Shown here piece after piece: positions 7,703 to 14,094 of a stretch of 34,585 nucleotides of DNA (its first letter is position 1; each line of letters starts with the position of its first letter). The DNA is from Alphaproteobacteria bacterium (GTDB lineage: Bacteria; Pseudomonadota; Alphaproteobacteria; Rs-D84). The position numbers were made by a program, and so were the translations under genes. Under the pieces are notes generated by a model. The model ran no database searches, was not told the DNA's origin, and saw nothing but the letters and a program-made list of their open reading frames with translations. The stretch spans positions 1 through 34,585 of the forward strand of contig JAFZXK010000016.1 of NCBI GenBank assembly GCA_017616785.1. Direction: 5' to 3'.

Positions 7703-9019
7703 ATGAAATTCATATCAAGGTTTTTCGGTAAACTTTCAGATTTGCAAAAGCGTATTTTGTTTACGTTGGGTGCGCTGGTCATCTATCGTATCGGGTCGTT
7801 TATTCCGTTGCCGGGTGTGAATGCGTCGGCGGTGTTGCATTTGTTCACCGGCGAAGGCAGTGGTATGATGGGCATGTTCGATATGTTCACCGGTGGTTCG
7901 CTTTCGCGTATGTCGGTGTTGGCGTTGAATATTTTCCCGTATATCTCGGCTTCTATCGTGTTGCAACTTTTGACCGCGACCAGCAAATCGTTGAACGATT
8001 TACGCAAAGAAGGCGAATCGGGTCGTATCAAAATCAACCAATATACGCGTTATTTGGCGGTTATCTTGGCGATTGTTCAGGGTTGGGCCGTCGTGCGCGG
8101 GTTGGAAGTTATGGCGCCGGTCAATGGTGTTCGCGCCGTTGTGAATCCGGGCTTTTCTTTTGAATTGTCCGCGATTATCGCGTTGGTTGGCGGAACGGTT
8201 TTCGTCATGTGGCTTGCGGAACAAATTACCGCGCGTGGCATAGGTCAGGGTGCATCGCTGCTTATCTTTGCGGGTATTATCGCCCAAATCCCAGAGGGGG
8301 TCGCAAAGATTGTATCGCTTGGGTCGGTTGGGCAAATGTCGCCGGCGATGATTGCGTTGGTGATTTTGTTTGTGGTTGGTATTGTCGCGCTGATTGCGTT
8401 TTTTGAATTGGCCCAGCGTCGGGTTCAGATTCTTTATCCGCGCCAGGTTATGGCGAACGGTGTCGTGAATACAAACGCGTCTTATTTGCCAATAAAGGTC
8501 AATATGTCGGGCGTTATGGGGCCGGTGTTCGCATCGTCCGTTATGATGTTGCCCGCGTTTGTGCAACGTTTCGTGCAAAGTGAAAATTTGATTGTGCAAA
8601 ATATAATGGGCTTCTTTGCGTATGGTGCGTGGTCCTATATCATTTTATACACGATTTTGATTGCGTTCTTTGCGTATTTCCAAACTGCGGTTGTGTTCAA
8701 TTCCGAAGAAACAAGTAACAATCTGCGCAATGCCGGCGGGTATATTCCGGGCGTGCGTCCGGGTGAACAAACGGTAAAGTTCCTTGATTCTATGGTTTCC
8801 AAGGTTACGGCGATTGGTGTTTTGTACCTGATTGTCGTGTGTGTTTTGCCAATCATTTTGAATACGCACTTTGGAATGCCGTTGATGATTGGCGGAACAA
8901 GTGTTTTAATCGTTGCGGGTGTCGTGCTTGATACCATGAACCAGGTGCAATCTTACTTGGTTGCGAAGCAGTATCATGGTGTTATGGGCGCCGCAAAGAA
9001 AGGTCGTTTCCGTAACTGA
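7703..9019 (+). CDS. secY: Protein translocase subunit SecY
   Basis: A 438-aa polytopic protein, the channel subunit of the SecYEG translocon in the inner membrane. It starts KFISRFFGKLSDLQKRILFTLGALVIYRIGSFIPLPG, has the plug-region GGSLSRMSVLALNIFPYISASIVLQLL, and contains GIGQGASLLIFAGI and the C-terminal DTMNQVQSYLVAKQYHG. About ten hydrophobic segments are visible. Length matches the family (435-445 aa). Every large secreted protein later in the window has a Sec-type signal peptide and would depend on this channel. adk, commonly the next gene in alphaproteobacteria, is not here. Confidence 0.98.
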   Translation: MKFISRFFGKLSDLQKRILFTLGALVIYRIGSFIPLPGVNASAVLHLFTGEGSGMMGMFDMFTGGSLSRMSVLALNIFPYISASIVLQLLTATSKSLNDLRKEGESGRIKINQYTRYLAVILAIVQGWAVVRGLEVMAPVNGVRAVVNPGFSFELSAIIALVGGTVFVMWLAEQITARGIGQGASLLIFAGIIAQIPEGVAKIVSLGSVGQMSPAMIALVILFVVGIVALIAFFELAQRRVQILYPRQVMANGVVNTNASYLPIKVNMSGVMGPVFASSVMMLPAFVQRFVQSENLIVQNIMGFFAYGAWSYIILYTILIAFFAYFQTAVVFNSEETSNNLRNAGGYIPGVRPGEQTVKFLDSMVSKVTAIGVLYLIVVCVLPIILNTHFGMPLMIGGTSVLIVAGVVLDTMNQVQSYLVAKQYHGVMGAAKKGRFRN

Positions 9020-9039
9020 TGTTATCGTGAAACAAAGGT

Positions 9040-9067
9040 TTGACTTTTGCGTTGGTTCGTATAGAAT
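9040..9067 (+). promoter_or_regulatory. Putative promoter for rpsM-rpsK
   Basis: TTGACT (9040-9045), 16 nt, TAGAAT (9062-9067) lies between secY and rpsM, where adk (and sometimes rpmJ) sits in relatives. It could give the rpsM-rpsK pair its own transcription start. Based on the sequence match only. Confidence 0.5.
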
Positions 9068-9103
9068 TGTCGCAATGGCAAAAATAAAAAAGGAAAAACA
9101 AAA

Positions 9104-9481
9104 ATGGCACGTATAGCAGGTGTAAATATACCAACAGAAAAACGTATCGAGGCCGCATTGCAATACATCCACGGCATTGGACCAACCCGTGCGATGCAAA
9201 TTTGCAAGGCGCTTAAACTTAAAGACGGTTTGCGCGCAAAGGATTTGACCGACGACGACGTTATTAAAATTTCGAACTATATCGAACAGAATTTTAAGGT
9301 CGAAGGTGATGTCCGTCGCGAAGTTGCGATGAATATCAAACGGCTGCAAGATTTGAAAACTTATCGCGGTATTCGTCACCGTAACCGTTTGCCGGTTCGC
9401 GGTCAACGGACACAGACGAACGCCCGCACGCGCAAGGGTAAACGTGTCGTGGTCGCTGGGTCTGCGGTCAAGGGTAAATAG
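9104..9481 (+). CDS. rpsM: 30S ribosomal protein S13
   Basis: A 125-aa protein starting [26 protein letters not shown], the S13 signature, with the helix-two-turn-helix, then [26 protein letters not shown], the strongly conserved C-terminal arm that contacts the P-site tRNA. Length is typical for alphaproteobacteria (about 122 aa). AAAAAGGAA at 9088-9096 provides the ribosome binding site. It is followed by rpsK after a 64-nt spacer. Confidence 0.98.
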   Translation: MARIAGVNIPTEKRIEAALQYIHGIGPTRAMQICKALKLKDGLRAKDLTDDDVIKISNYIEQNFKVEGDVRREVAMNIKRLQDLKTYRGIRHRNRLPVRGQRTQTNARTRKGKRVVVAGSAVKGK

Positions 9482-9545
9482 TAAAATTGGGTAGAGATTA
9501 ACACGATAGTTAATTGAAGACATCTAATCAAAGGAAAAAACAAAA

Positions 9546-9923
9546 ATGGCAATAAATAAAAAGAAAGTTGTAAAAAAAGTTTCGCACGGCATTGCACATG
9601 TCGTTGCCACGAATAATAATACGCGTATTACAATTACCGATCAATCGGGTGCGGTTTTGACCTGGGCGACGGCGGGCGCGAATAATTTCAAGGGTGCAAA
9701 GAAATCTACGCCATACGCTGCAACGGTTGTGGCGGACGCGGTTGGCAAAAAGGTCGCTGAAATGGGTATGAAAACCGTCGATGTCCTTATGCGCGGAATT
9801 GGTCAGGGTCGTGAATCCGCGGTACGTGGTTTGGCGAATGCCGGCCTGGTGGTGCAAAGCATTACCGACACAACGCGCATTCCACATAATGGATGCCGAC
9901 CAAAGAAAGTCCGCAGAGTTTAA
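9546..9923 (+). CDS. rpsK: 30S ribosomal protein S11
   Basis: A 125-aa protein: GIAHVVATNNNTRITITDQSGAVLTWATAG, STPYAATVVADAVGKKV, and the end ITDTTRIPHNGCRPKKVRRV, which is diagnostic of S11. S11 is on the 30S platform and contacts mRNA near the E site. Length is normal (about 129 aa). It is the last gene of the + strand ribosomal run. Normally rpoA or rpsD follows, but here a strong terminator comes 1 nt after the stop codon. Confidence 0.98.
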   Translation: MAINKKKVVKKVSHGIAHVVATNNNTRITITDQSGAVLTWATAGANNFKGAKKSTPYAATVVADAVGKKVAEMGMKTVDVLMRGIGQGRESAVRGLANAGLVVQSITDTTRIPHNGCRPKKVRRV

Positions 9924-9924
9924 G

Positions 9925-9950
9925 AAAAAATCCGCTTCGGCGGATTTTTT
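9925..9950 (+). terminator. Rho-independent terminator after rpsK
   Basis: A-tract, TCCGC (9931-9935), loop TTCG, GCGGA (9940-9944), then TTTTTT. With the A/T flanks the stem extends to 11 bp. A UUCG tetraloop and U-tract make this a textbook terminator that closes the ribosomal supercluster right after rpsK. Confidence 0.95.
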
Positions 9951-10058
9951 AATTCCCCTTTCCGTGGGAAAGGGGTGGTGCCGAACGGCATCGGGGTATG
10001 GGGATAAAAACTACCCCACCGCGTCCCGCGGTCCCCCCCTTCTTTGAAAAGAAGGGGA
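9951..10058 (-). repeat. Modular palindromic repeat, module A copy 1
   Basis: About 105 bp, GC-rich, inverted relative to the copy at 20006-20111. Read on the - strand it has: a CCCCTTC..GAAGGGG hairpin, a second variable hairpin, the constant GGGGTAGTTTTTATCCCCATACCCC, a GATGCCG/CGGCAcC hairpin, and a CCCCTTTCC..GGAAAGGGG hairpin. Stem sequences differ between copies while pairing is kept. It contains no credible coding region. Confidence 0.75.
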
Positions 10059-10230
10059 TTTGCGACACCCCGCCCGCTTTCGCTATGCTACAGCGAGGCA
10101 CCCCTCTAGGACATCACCCACGAAAAACGTTGCACATTTTTCGTGGGGCCCGATGGAGGGGAACATGATTCCAGAGTGCAAAGTTCTCCTCTGGCCAGAG
10201 GAGTACGGCGAAGCCGGGAGGTGTCGCCAC
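10059..10230. repeat. Modular palindromic repeat, module B cluster
   Basis: A series of nested and adjacent hairpins without coding potential. Visible are an outer pair GCGACACC (10062-10069) with GGTGTCGC (10220-10227), an 11-bp stem CCCACGAAAAA (10117-10127) with TTTTTCGTGGG (10137-10147), and the perfect palindrome CTCCTCTGGCCAGAGGAG near 10185-10203. The reverse complement of GATGGAGGGGAAC (10152-10164) recurs at 20109-20121, which links this cluster to the element there, though in a different module order. Confidence 0.6.
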
Positions 10231-10257
10231 TACCCGGGTCATGACCCCACTACCCCC

Positions 10258-10286
10258 TTGCAACCATGCTTGTTTTGTGATATAAT
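10258..10286 (+). promoter_or_regulatory. Promoter for the Cys-rich secreted protein gene at 10499
   Basis: TTGCAA (10258-10263), 17 nt, TATAAT (10281-10286), preceded by TGA to give an extended -10 (TGATATAAT). The predicted start near 10293 gives a leader of about 205 nt before the ATG at 10499. Confidence 0.7.
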
Positions 10287-10292
10287 TCTTTT

Positions 10293-10498
10293 GCTGGCGG
10301 GTTGTTTCGCCGGTGGGGTGTAACGACCCTTGAATGTGTTTGTCCGCGGGGACAGAAAACACCTCCAACCAATTTGTGGTTGGAGGGCGGTGAATATATC
10401 GAATAAACCCACTATTCAACACATTATAGTCGTTAACCTCCAACCACACGAAAGCAATTTCGGTGGTTTTAAATTTGCTTGAAAAAAGGAGGAAAAAT
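10293..10498 (+). promoter_or_regulatory. Structured 5' leader with alternative helices (attenuator- or riboswitch-like)
   Basis: This leader has three related segments: CCTCCAACCA (10362-10371), TGGTTGGAGG (10377-10386), and a second CCTCCAACCA (10437-10446). The middle segment can pair with the first (10 bp, 5-nt loop) or with the last (12 bp when extended to 10375-10386 with 10437-10448), not both. The last segment also overlaps a 10-bp hairpin, ACCAC-A-CGAAA (10443-10453) with TTTCGGTGGT (10458-10467), which is followed by TTTAAATTT. Choosing one helix frees or blocks that hairpin. I do not recognise a known riboswitch class, and the weak T-tract leaves termination uncertain. Confidence 0.5.
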
Positions 10499-11971
10499 AT
10501 GAAAAGTTTTTTGTTAGTGGTTATTTTGGCAGGATGTTTTATACAAAATGGTTTCGCAGGTTGTAATACTGACCATACGTTAACGTTTAAAGGGAACCAA
10601 AAACCAGAACACGACGAATTTTTATATTTGGATAAGTATCAATATGATGCAAGTGTTGAAGGGTATAAAAATACAAGAAAACAGAATTCTGGTTCTGGCA
10701 AAGCTTATGAGTGTGATAGCTATCATACTTCAGGGTGTAGTGTTGGAGAAACCGTTACAATGCCTGAGGGACATGTGTTTCAGGGAATTTTGGTCAACAC
10801 TGAACAAAGATATCAATGTGTAAGTGTTCCCTTTAATGATAAATGGGTTGCAGTAGGTGATTGTAAATGTTGTAATTCACTTCAATTTGGAAACATACCA
10901 GTTGGGGGGGCATATAATCGAAATTTATCCAAAGCCGAATGCAGTGGCTATAATAAAACAGATGCTACCCATGGCAGCTTGTTTCAGTTAAGGTGTCAGG
11001 AAAATCGGAACCTTTTATGTTGGGCGATTGAATGTGATGACTCAAATATGGTGCCTGATTCAAATGGAATTTGTGTCGCAAAAAAGAAACCGTCAGATGA
11101 TACCTGTACTGCGGTAATCAAGGGGAGTACTGTTGTATTAAATCGTGGTGAGGAATCATCTATTGACCTTACTGCGGCGGAATGCAGTGCGGCGGTCAAA
11201 GTTGCGCATGGTGGCGGTTCGATGGATCCAAATGGTTTGTATCATTTTTATTGTGGACCAATGTGCAAAAAGGTCAGTTGCCAACAGGGATATGAAAATG
11301 ATGAAAATGGTGTGTGTATCAAAAAGGGAAATAAAAAGACATGTCGTGAACAGCGGGCAGGTATGAGCATAGAGGCGATTGCATGTTGTGATACTGGGAC
11401 AGATGCTGTTTGGGATAAACCAATAAAGGGTAAATGTAACTGTAAAGATTCTAATGCGCATTTTGAAATTATTGGTGGACGTGGTCAATGTGTTGCTAAT
11501 GTTACACCGCCACCTGTTGTTATACCACCTGTTATCCCAGTTACGCAACCTTGTACCGACCCGGACAATATGGATTCGGATTGTCGGTGTACTATTATCG
11601 CGGAAACGGTGGAACGGGGTGGGCGGTGTGTTTGCGTGGATTACAACAAAGAAATAAAAAATGGCAAGTGCGAATACACGGCGGAATATATTGCGAAAAT
11701 GGAATCTGAACTGGATGCGAAATATGCATCGTTAAGTGCGACGATTGGCGGACTTGAAAAATCGGTATGGCGGGACGAGGACGGGAACTTTAATACGGCG
11801 CGTCTTGTGTCGGACAGTGTTGCGGGTGTTGTGCTTGGAACCGTTGGTGGAATTGTAACATCGAACCTTGTTAAAAAAGCACAAGTAAAGCAAGGATTCG
11901 AAGATATCGGTTGCTATATCGGCGGTCAATCCGTTGCGGGTTACGGCGACGAATTTACGGTGGGAAGATAA
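10499..11971 (+). CDS. Cys-rich secreted protein with C-terminal glycine zipper
   Basis: A 490-aa protein of unknown function. The start is the ATG with AAGGAGG 6 nt upstream. The signal peptide is MKSFLLVVILAGCFIQNGFA. It contains a perfect lipobox (LAGC, Cys13) as well as a signal-peptidase-I-like site after A20, so it could be a lipoprotein or a soluble or anchored exoprotein. Two homologous Cys modules (about residues 122-192 and 203-274) share the pattern AEC...F.C...C....C......NG.C. A Cys-pair EGF-like stretch, a Pro/Val linker (337-351), a helix likely to coil (395-422) and a glycine-rich hydrophobic segment (438-456) follow. The 5' two thirds are AT-rich and the 3' end GC-richer. It separates rpsK from rplQ. 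Confidence 0.85.
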   Translation: MKSFLLVVILAGCFIQNGFAGCNTDHTLTFKGNQKPEHDEFLYLDKYQYDASVEGYKNTRKQNSGSGKAYECDSYHTSGCSVGETVTMPEGHVFQGILVNTEQRYQCVSVPFNDKWVAVGDCKCCNSLQFGNIPVGGAYNRNLSKAECSGYNKTDATHGSLFQLRCQENRNLLCWAIECDDSNMVPDSNGICVAKKKPSDDTCTAVIKGSTVVLNRGEESSIDLTAAECSAAVKVAHGGGSMDPNGLYHFYCGPMCKKVSCQQGYENDENGVCIKKGNKKTCREQRAGMSIEAIACCDTGTDAVWDKPIKGKCNCKDSNAHFEIIGGRGQCVANVTPPPVVIPPVIPVTQPCTDPDNMDSDCRCTIIAETVERGGRCVCVDYNKEIKNGKCEYTAEYIAKMESELDAKYASLSATIGGLEKSVWRDEDGNFNTARLVSDSVAGVVLGTVGGIVTSNLVKKAQVKQGFEDIGCYIGGQSVAGYGDEFTVGR

Positions 11972-11973
11972 AT

Positions 11974-12097
11974 AATCCCCTTCGTTGGCGAAGGGGAGGA
12001 CCACTGAAAGTGGCGGGGTAGTGGTGGCGCGAAAGCGCCAATGGACCCATACCCCTCGGCGGTTCCGCCGTACCCCTTTCCATAGGAAAGGGGAATT
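11974..12097 (+). repeat. Modular palindromic repeat, module A copy 2
   Basis: Begins 3 nt after the stop of the secreted-protein gene. It shows the same order of hairpins as copies at 9951 (inverted) and 20006: CCCCTTCG..CGAAGGGG, CCAC-TGAAA-GTGG, constant GGGGTAGT, an additional TGGCGC-GAAA-GCGCCA hairpin with a GNRA-type loop, ACCCATACCCC, CGGCGG-TT-CCGCCG, and CCCCTTTCC..GGAAAGGGG. Stems differ from the other copies but pairing is conserved. Confidence 0.75.
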
Positions 12098-12128
12098 AAA
12101 AAACGGGCACAATTGCGCCCGTCTTTTT
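12098..12128. terminator. Bidirectional terminator between convergent genes
   Basis: AAAAA, ACGGGC (12103-12108), 8-nt loop, GCCCGT (12117-12122), CTTTTT. The A-tract on one side and T-tract on the other allow termination of both the secreted-protein gene (+) and rplQ (-). Confidence 0.75.
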
Positions 12129-12130
12129 GC

Positions 12131-12206
12131 CGTCATACCGCGGAAACGCGGTATCTCTTTGCGTTTGTCGAAGTTCAACAAGATACCGCCTTGCGGCGGT
12201 ATGACG
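12131..12206. repeat. Paired inverted palindromic element (BIME-like)
   Basis: Two hairpins, ATACCGC..GCGGTAT (arm 12131-12155) and ATACCGCC-TTGC-GGCGGTAT (arm 12181-12206), are also inverted copies of each other, both bounded by CGTCATACC/GGTATGACG. The arrangement matches bacterial interspersed palindromic elements. It lies downstream of rplQ. Confidence 0.65.
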
Positions 12207-12210
12207 TTGT

Positions 12211-12238
12211 TTATACTAATTACTAACACTTACCACTA
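12211..12238 (-). repeat. TTAGTG/TAAGTG tract after rplQ
   Basis: On the - strand, immediately after the rplQ stop codon, the sequence reads TAGTGGTAAGTGTTAGTAATTAG, a run of TAGTG/TAAGTG units. Similar tracts occur at 17232, 19995, 20164, 21159 and 29444. Confidence 0.5.
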
Positions 12239-12802
12239 TTACTTTCCGGTGGCGCGGCGTTTTACCGCAACGGTCTTTTTTGCCGCGGTGGCTTTTTTCG
12301 CCACCGGTTCTTTGGCCGGTGTCTTGGCCGGTTTTTCGGCTTTTGGTGTTTTTGCCGTCTTTGGCGCATCGGTTGCGGTTGCTTCTTCGGCCTTGGCCGC
12401 GGCAACCGTTGGTTTTTGCGTCGGCTTTTTAGCATTCACATCGCGGTCAATAAATTCAATTATCGCCATCGGTGCGGCATCGCCATAGCGGAACCCGGCC
12501 TTTAACACGCGGGTATATCCGCCCGGACGTTTGGCATAGCGCGGCCCAAGCACAGTGAACAATTTTTTCACGGTTGCGTCGCATGCGTTGCCAAGTTCCG
12601 ACGCAGTTAAACGGCGGTTCGCAACAGTATCAACCTTTGCACGGGTAACCAATTTTTCCACGACACTGCGCAGATCCTTGGCCTTTGGCAAAGTTGTTTT
12701 GATTTGTTCTTTTTCAATAAGGTTCTTTGCAAGTCCAATAAACAAGGCCTTGCGAGCATTTGTGTCGCGATTAAAAGTGCGACCTGCTTTTTGGTGTCTC
12801 AT
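12239..12802 (-). CDS. rplQ: 50S ribosomal protein L17 with long Ala/Lys tail
   Basis: A 187-aa protein. Residues 1-123 are L17: [20 protein letters not shown], then [23 protein letters not shown], and [33 protein letters not shown]17 lies near the exit tunnel on the solvent side of the 50S subunit. Residues 124-187 form a low-complexity Ala/Lys/Pro/Thr tail (repeats like [18 protein letters not shown]). E. coli L17 is 127 aa. Such tails occur in alphaproteobacterial L17, but this one is long. It follows rpoA on the - strand, with AGGAGTAACC upstream, so the rpoA-rplQ pair is intact though inverted relative to rpsK. Confidence 0.97.
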   Translation of the reverse strand: MRHQKAGRTFNRDTNARKALFIGLAKNLIEKEQIKTTLPKAKDLRSVVEKLVTRAKVDTVANRRLTASELGNACDATVKKLFTVLGPRYAKRPGGYTRVLKAGFRYGDAAPMAIIEFIDRDVNAKKPTQKPTVAAAKAEEATATDAPKTAKTPKAEKPAKTPAKEPVAKKATAAKKTVAVKRRATGK

Positions 12803-12901
12803 CGGTTACTCCTTTATTTTGTTTCCGCCCTTGTCGGGATTACACCGTTTTCGTGCCCCAGGTTCACCCCAGCAACACGCGCTTTTTCCATATAAATTGT
12901 T

Positions 12902-13930
12902 TTACTTATATGGGTCTTCGTATTTTTTCGCCAACTCTGCAATGTTTTCTGGCGGCCAACCCGGAACTTCCATACCCAGGCCAAGTCCCATTGCCTCTAG
13001 TTGAATCTTGATTTCGTTAAGCGATTTACGCCCAAAGTTCGGGGTCTTTAACATATCGGCCTCGGTCTTTTGGACCAGTTCGCCAAGCCAATTGATTTTG
13101 TCGTTTTTCAAACAGTTGTTCGCACGAACCGAAAGTTCCAATTCGTCCACGCGTTTCAACAATTTCGGGTCGAATTGCAACGCGTCCTTGGCGGCTTCTT
13201 CTTCGGCCGGCGCACTAATTTGCGTTGGGTCTTCGAAATTGATGAACAATGTCAATTGGTCGGTCAAAATACGCGCCGCGAACGCGATTGCGTCTTCGGG
13301 TGTAACACTGCCGTTTGTTTTGACGGTCATTTCCAATTTGTCATAGTCGGTTGATTGCCCAACACGGGTTTCAGAAACCACAGTTGCAACATTCAAAATC
13401 GGCGAAAAGATTGAATCAACCGGAATCACGCCCAACGGTAACCCATCGGCATGCGCGTTCGCCGGAACATAGCCGCGCCCGGTGCCAAGTGTGATTTCCA
13501 TGTCAAGTTGCGCGCCCTTGTCAAGTGTGCAAAGTTCCGCGTCCGGATTCATGATTTCAATCGCACTGGTGCATTCGATCATGCCCGCCTTGACCACGGC
13601 CGGGCCGGTTGCATGCAAACTAACCTTGTGCTGACCTTCGGTGTTGGCCTTGAAATAAACGCCTTTGAGGTTAAGCAAGATATCTGCGACATCTTCGTGG
13701 ACGCCTTGGATACTTGAAAATTCGTGTTGAACGCCATCGATTTTCACATACAGCGGTGCGCATCCCTGGAGTGATGACAACAAGACACGCCGCAACGCCG
13801 TCCCAAGTGTAAGACCAAATCCCTTTTCCAGTGGTTCCGCGACCAATACGGCCATATTTGGATTATGTTCATCGGTGGTGATATTCAGTTTTTTCGGCTT
13901 TATCAAAGCCATCCAGTTTTTTTCAATCAT
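12902..13930 (-). CDS. rpoA: DNA-directed RNA polymerase subunit alpha
   Basis: A 342-aa protein. The N-terminal assembly domain has [27 protein letters not shown], and [16 protein letters not shown] follows. The C-terminal domain carries [21 protein letters not shown] with the UP-element/activator-contact Arg, then [13 protein letters not shown] and [14 protein letters not shown]. Length is typical for alphaproteobacteria. The alpha dimer nucleates RNA polymerase assembly. AAAAGGA lies upstream of the start. The gene normally follows rpsK on the same strand. Here it is transcribed toward rpsK with rplQ behind it. Confidence 0.98.
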   Translation of the reverse strand: MIEKNWMALIKPKKLNITTDEHNPNMAVLVAEPLEKGFGLTLGTALRRVLLSSLQGCAPLYVKIDGVQHEFSSIQGVHEDVADILLNLKGVYFKANTEGQHKVSLHATGPAVVKAGMIECTSAIEIMNPDAELCTLDKGAQLDMEITLGTGRGYVPANAHADGLPLGVIPVDSIFSPILNVATVVSETRVGQSTDYDKLEMTVKTNGSVTPEDAIAFAARILTDQLTLFINFEDPTQISAPAEEEAAKDALQFDPKLLKRVDELELSVRANNCLKNDKINWLGELVQKTEADMLKTPNFGRKSLNEIKIQLEAMGLGLGMEVPGWPPENIAELAKKYEDPYK

Positions 13931-14002
13931 CTATGTTTCCTTTTAGCTTAGTTTATCATTTTCGCCAATCGGCTGCGCCCAAATCCCTTTGTGCGCCCGC
14001 GT

Positions 14003-14031
14003 ATTTTATAACCATTTTTTTCAAAAGTCAA
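14003..14031 (-). promoter_or_regulatory. rpoA: Promoter for rpoA-rplQ
   Basis: On the - strand: TTGACT (14026-14031), 17 nt, TAAAAT (14003-14008). The start would be near 13996, about 65 nt before the rpoA ATG. Having its own promoter would let rpoA-rplQ survive separation from the ribosomal operon. Confidence 0.65.
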
Positions 14032-14063
14032 GAAAAGGTTGGGGGGATGTTTGCACGGGGCAG

Positions 14064-14091
14064 GGAACAAAACCGCCCGCATCCGCGGGCG
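14064..14091 (-). terminator. Terminator after the 1031-aa secreted protein gene
   Basis: On the - strand, 3 nt past the stop codon: CGCCCGC (14085-14091), 4-nt loop, GCGGGCG (14074-14080), then GTTTTGTT. A 7-bp GC stem with a moderate T-rich tail. Confidence 0.7.
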
Positions 14092-14094
14092 ATG

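Noticed and set aside
9075-9116. A 13-codon frame before rpsM, considered as a remnant of rpmJ
   Set aside because: The peptide ([10 protein letters not shown]...) lacks the Cys/His pattern of L36 and simply spans the A-rich ribosome binding region of rpsM.
9951-10230. CRISPR array
   Set aside because: Repeats are palindromic modules of variable sequence, without regular spacers, and no cas genes are present.
10060-10449. Open frames on both strands in the region after rpsK
   Set aside because: They are translations of hairpin-rich repeats, with no Shine-Dalgarno sequence and no recognisable protein character.
13008-13717. + strand open frames opposite rpoA
   Set aside because: rpoA is unmistakable on the - strand; these are shadows from codon bias.
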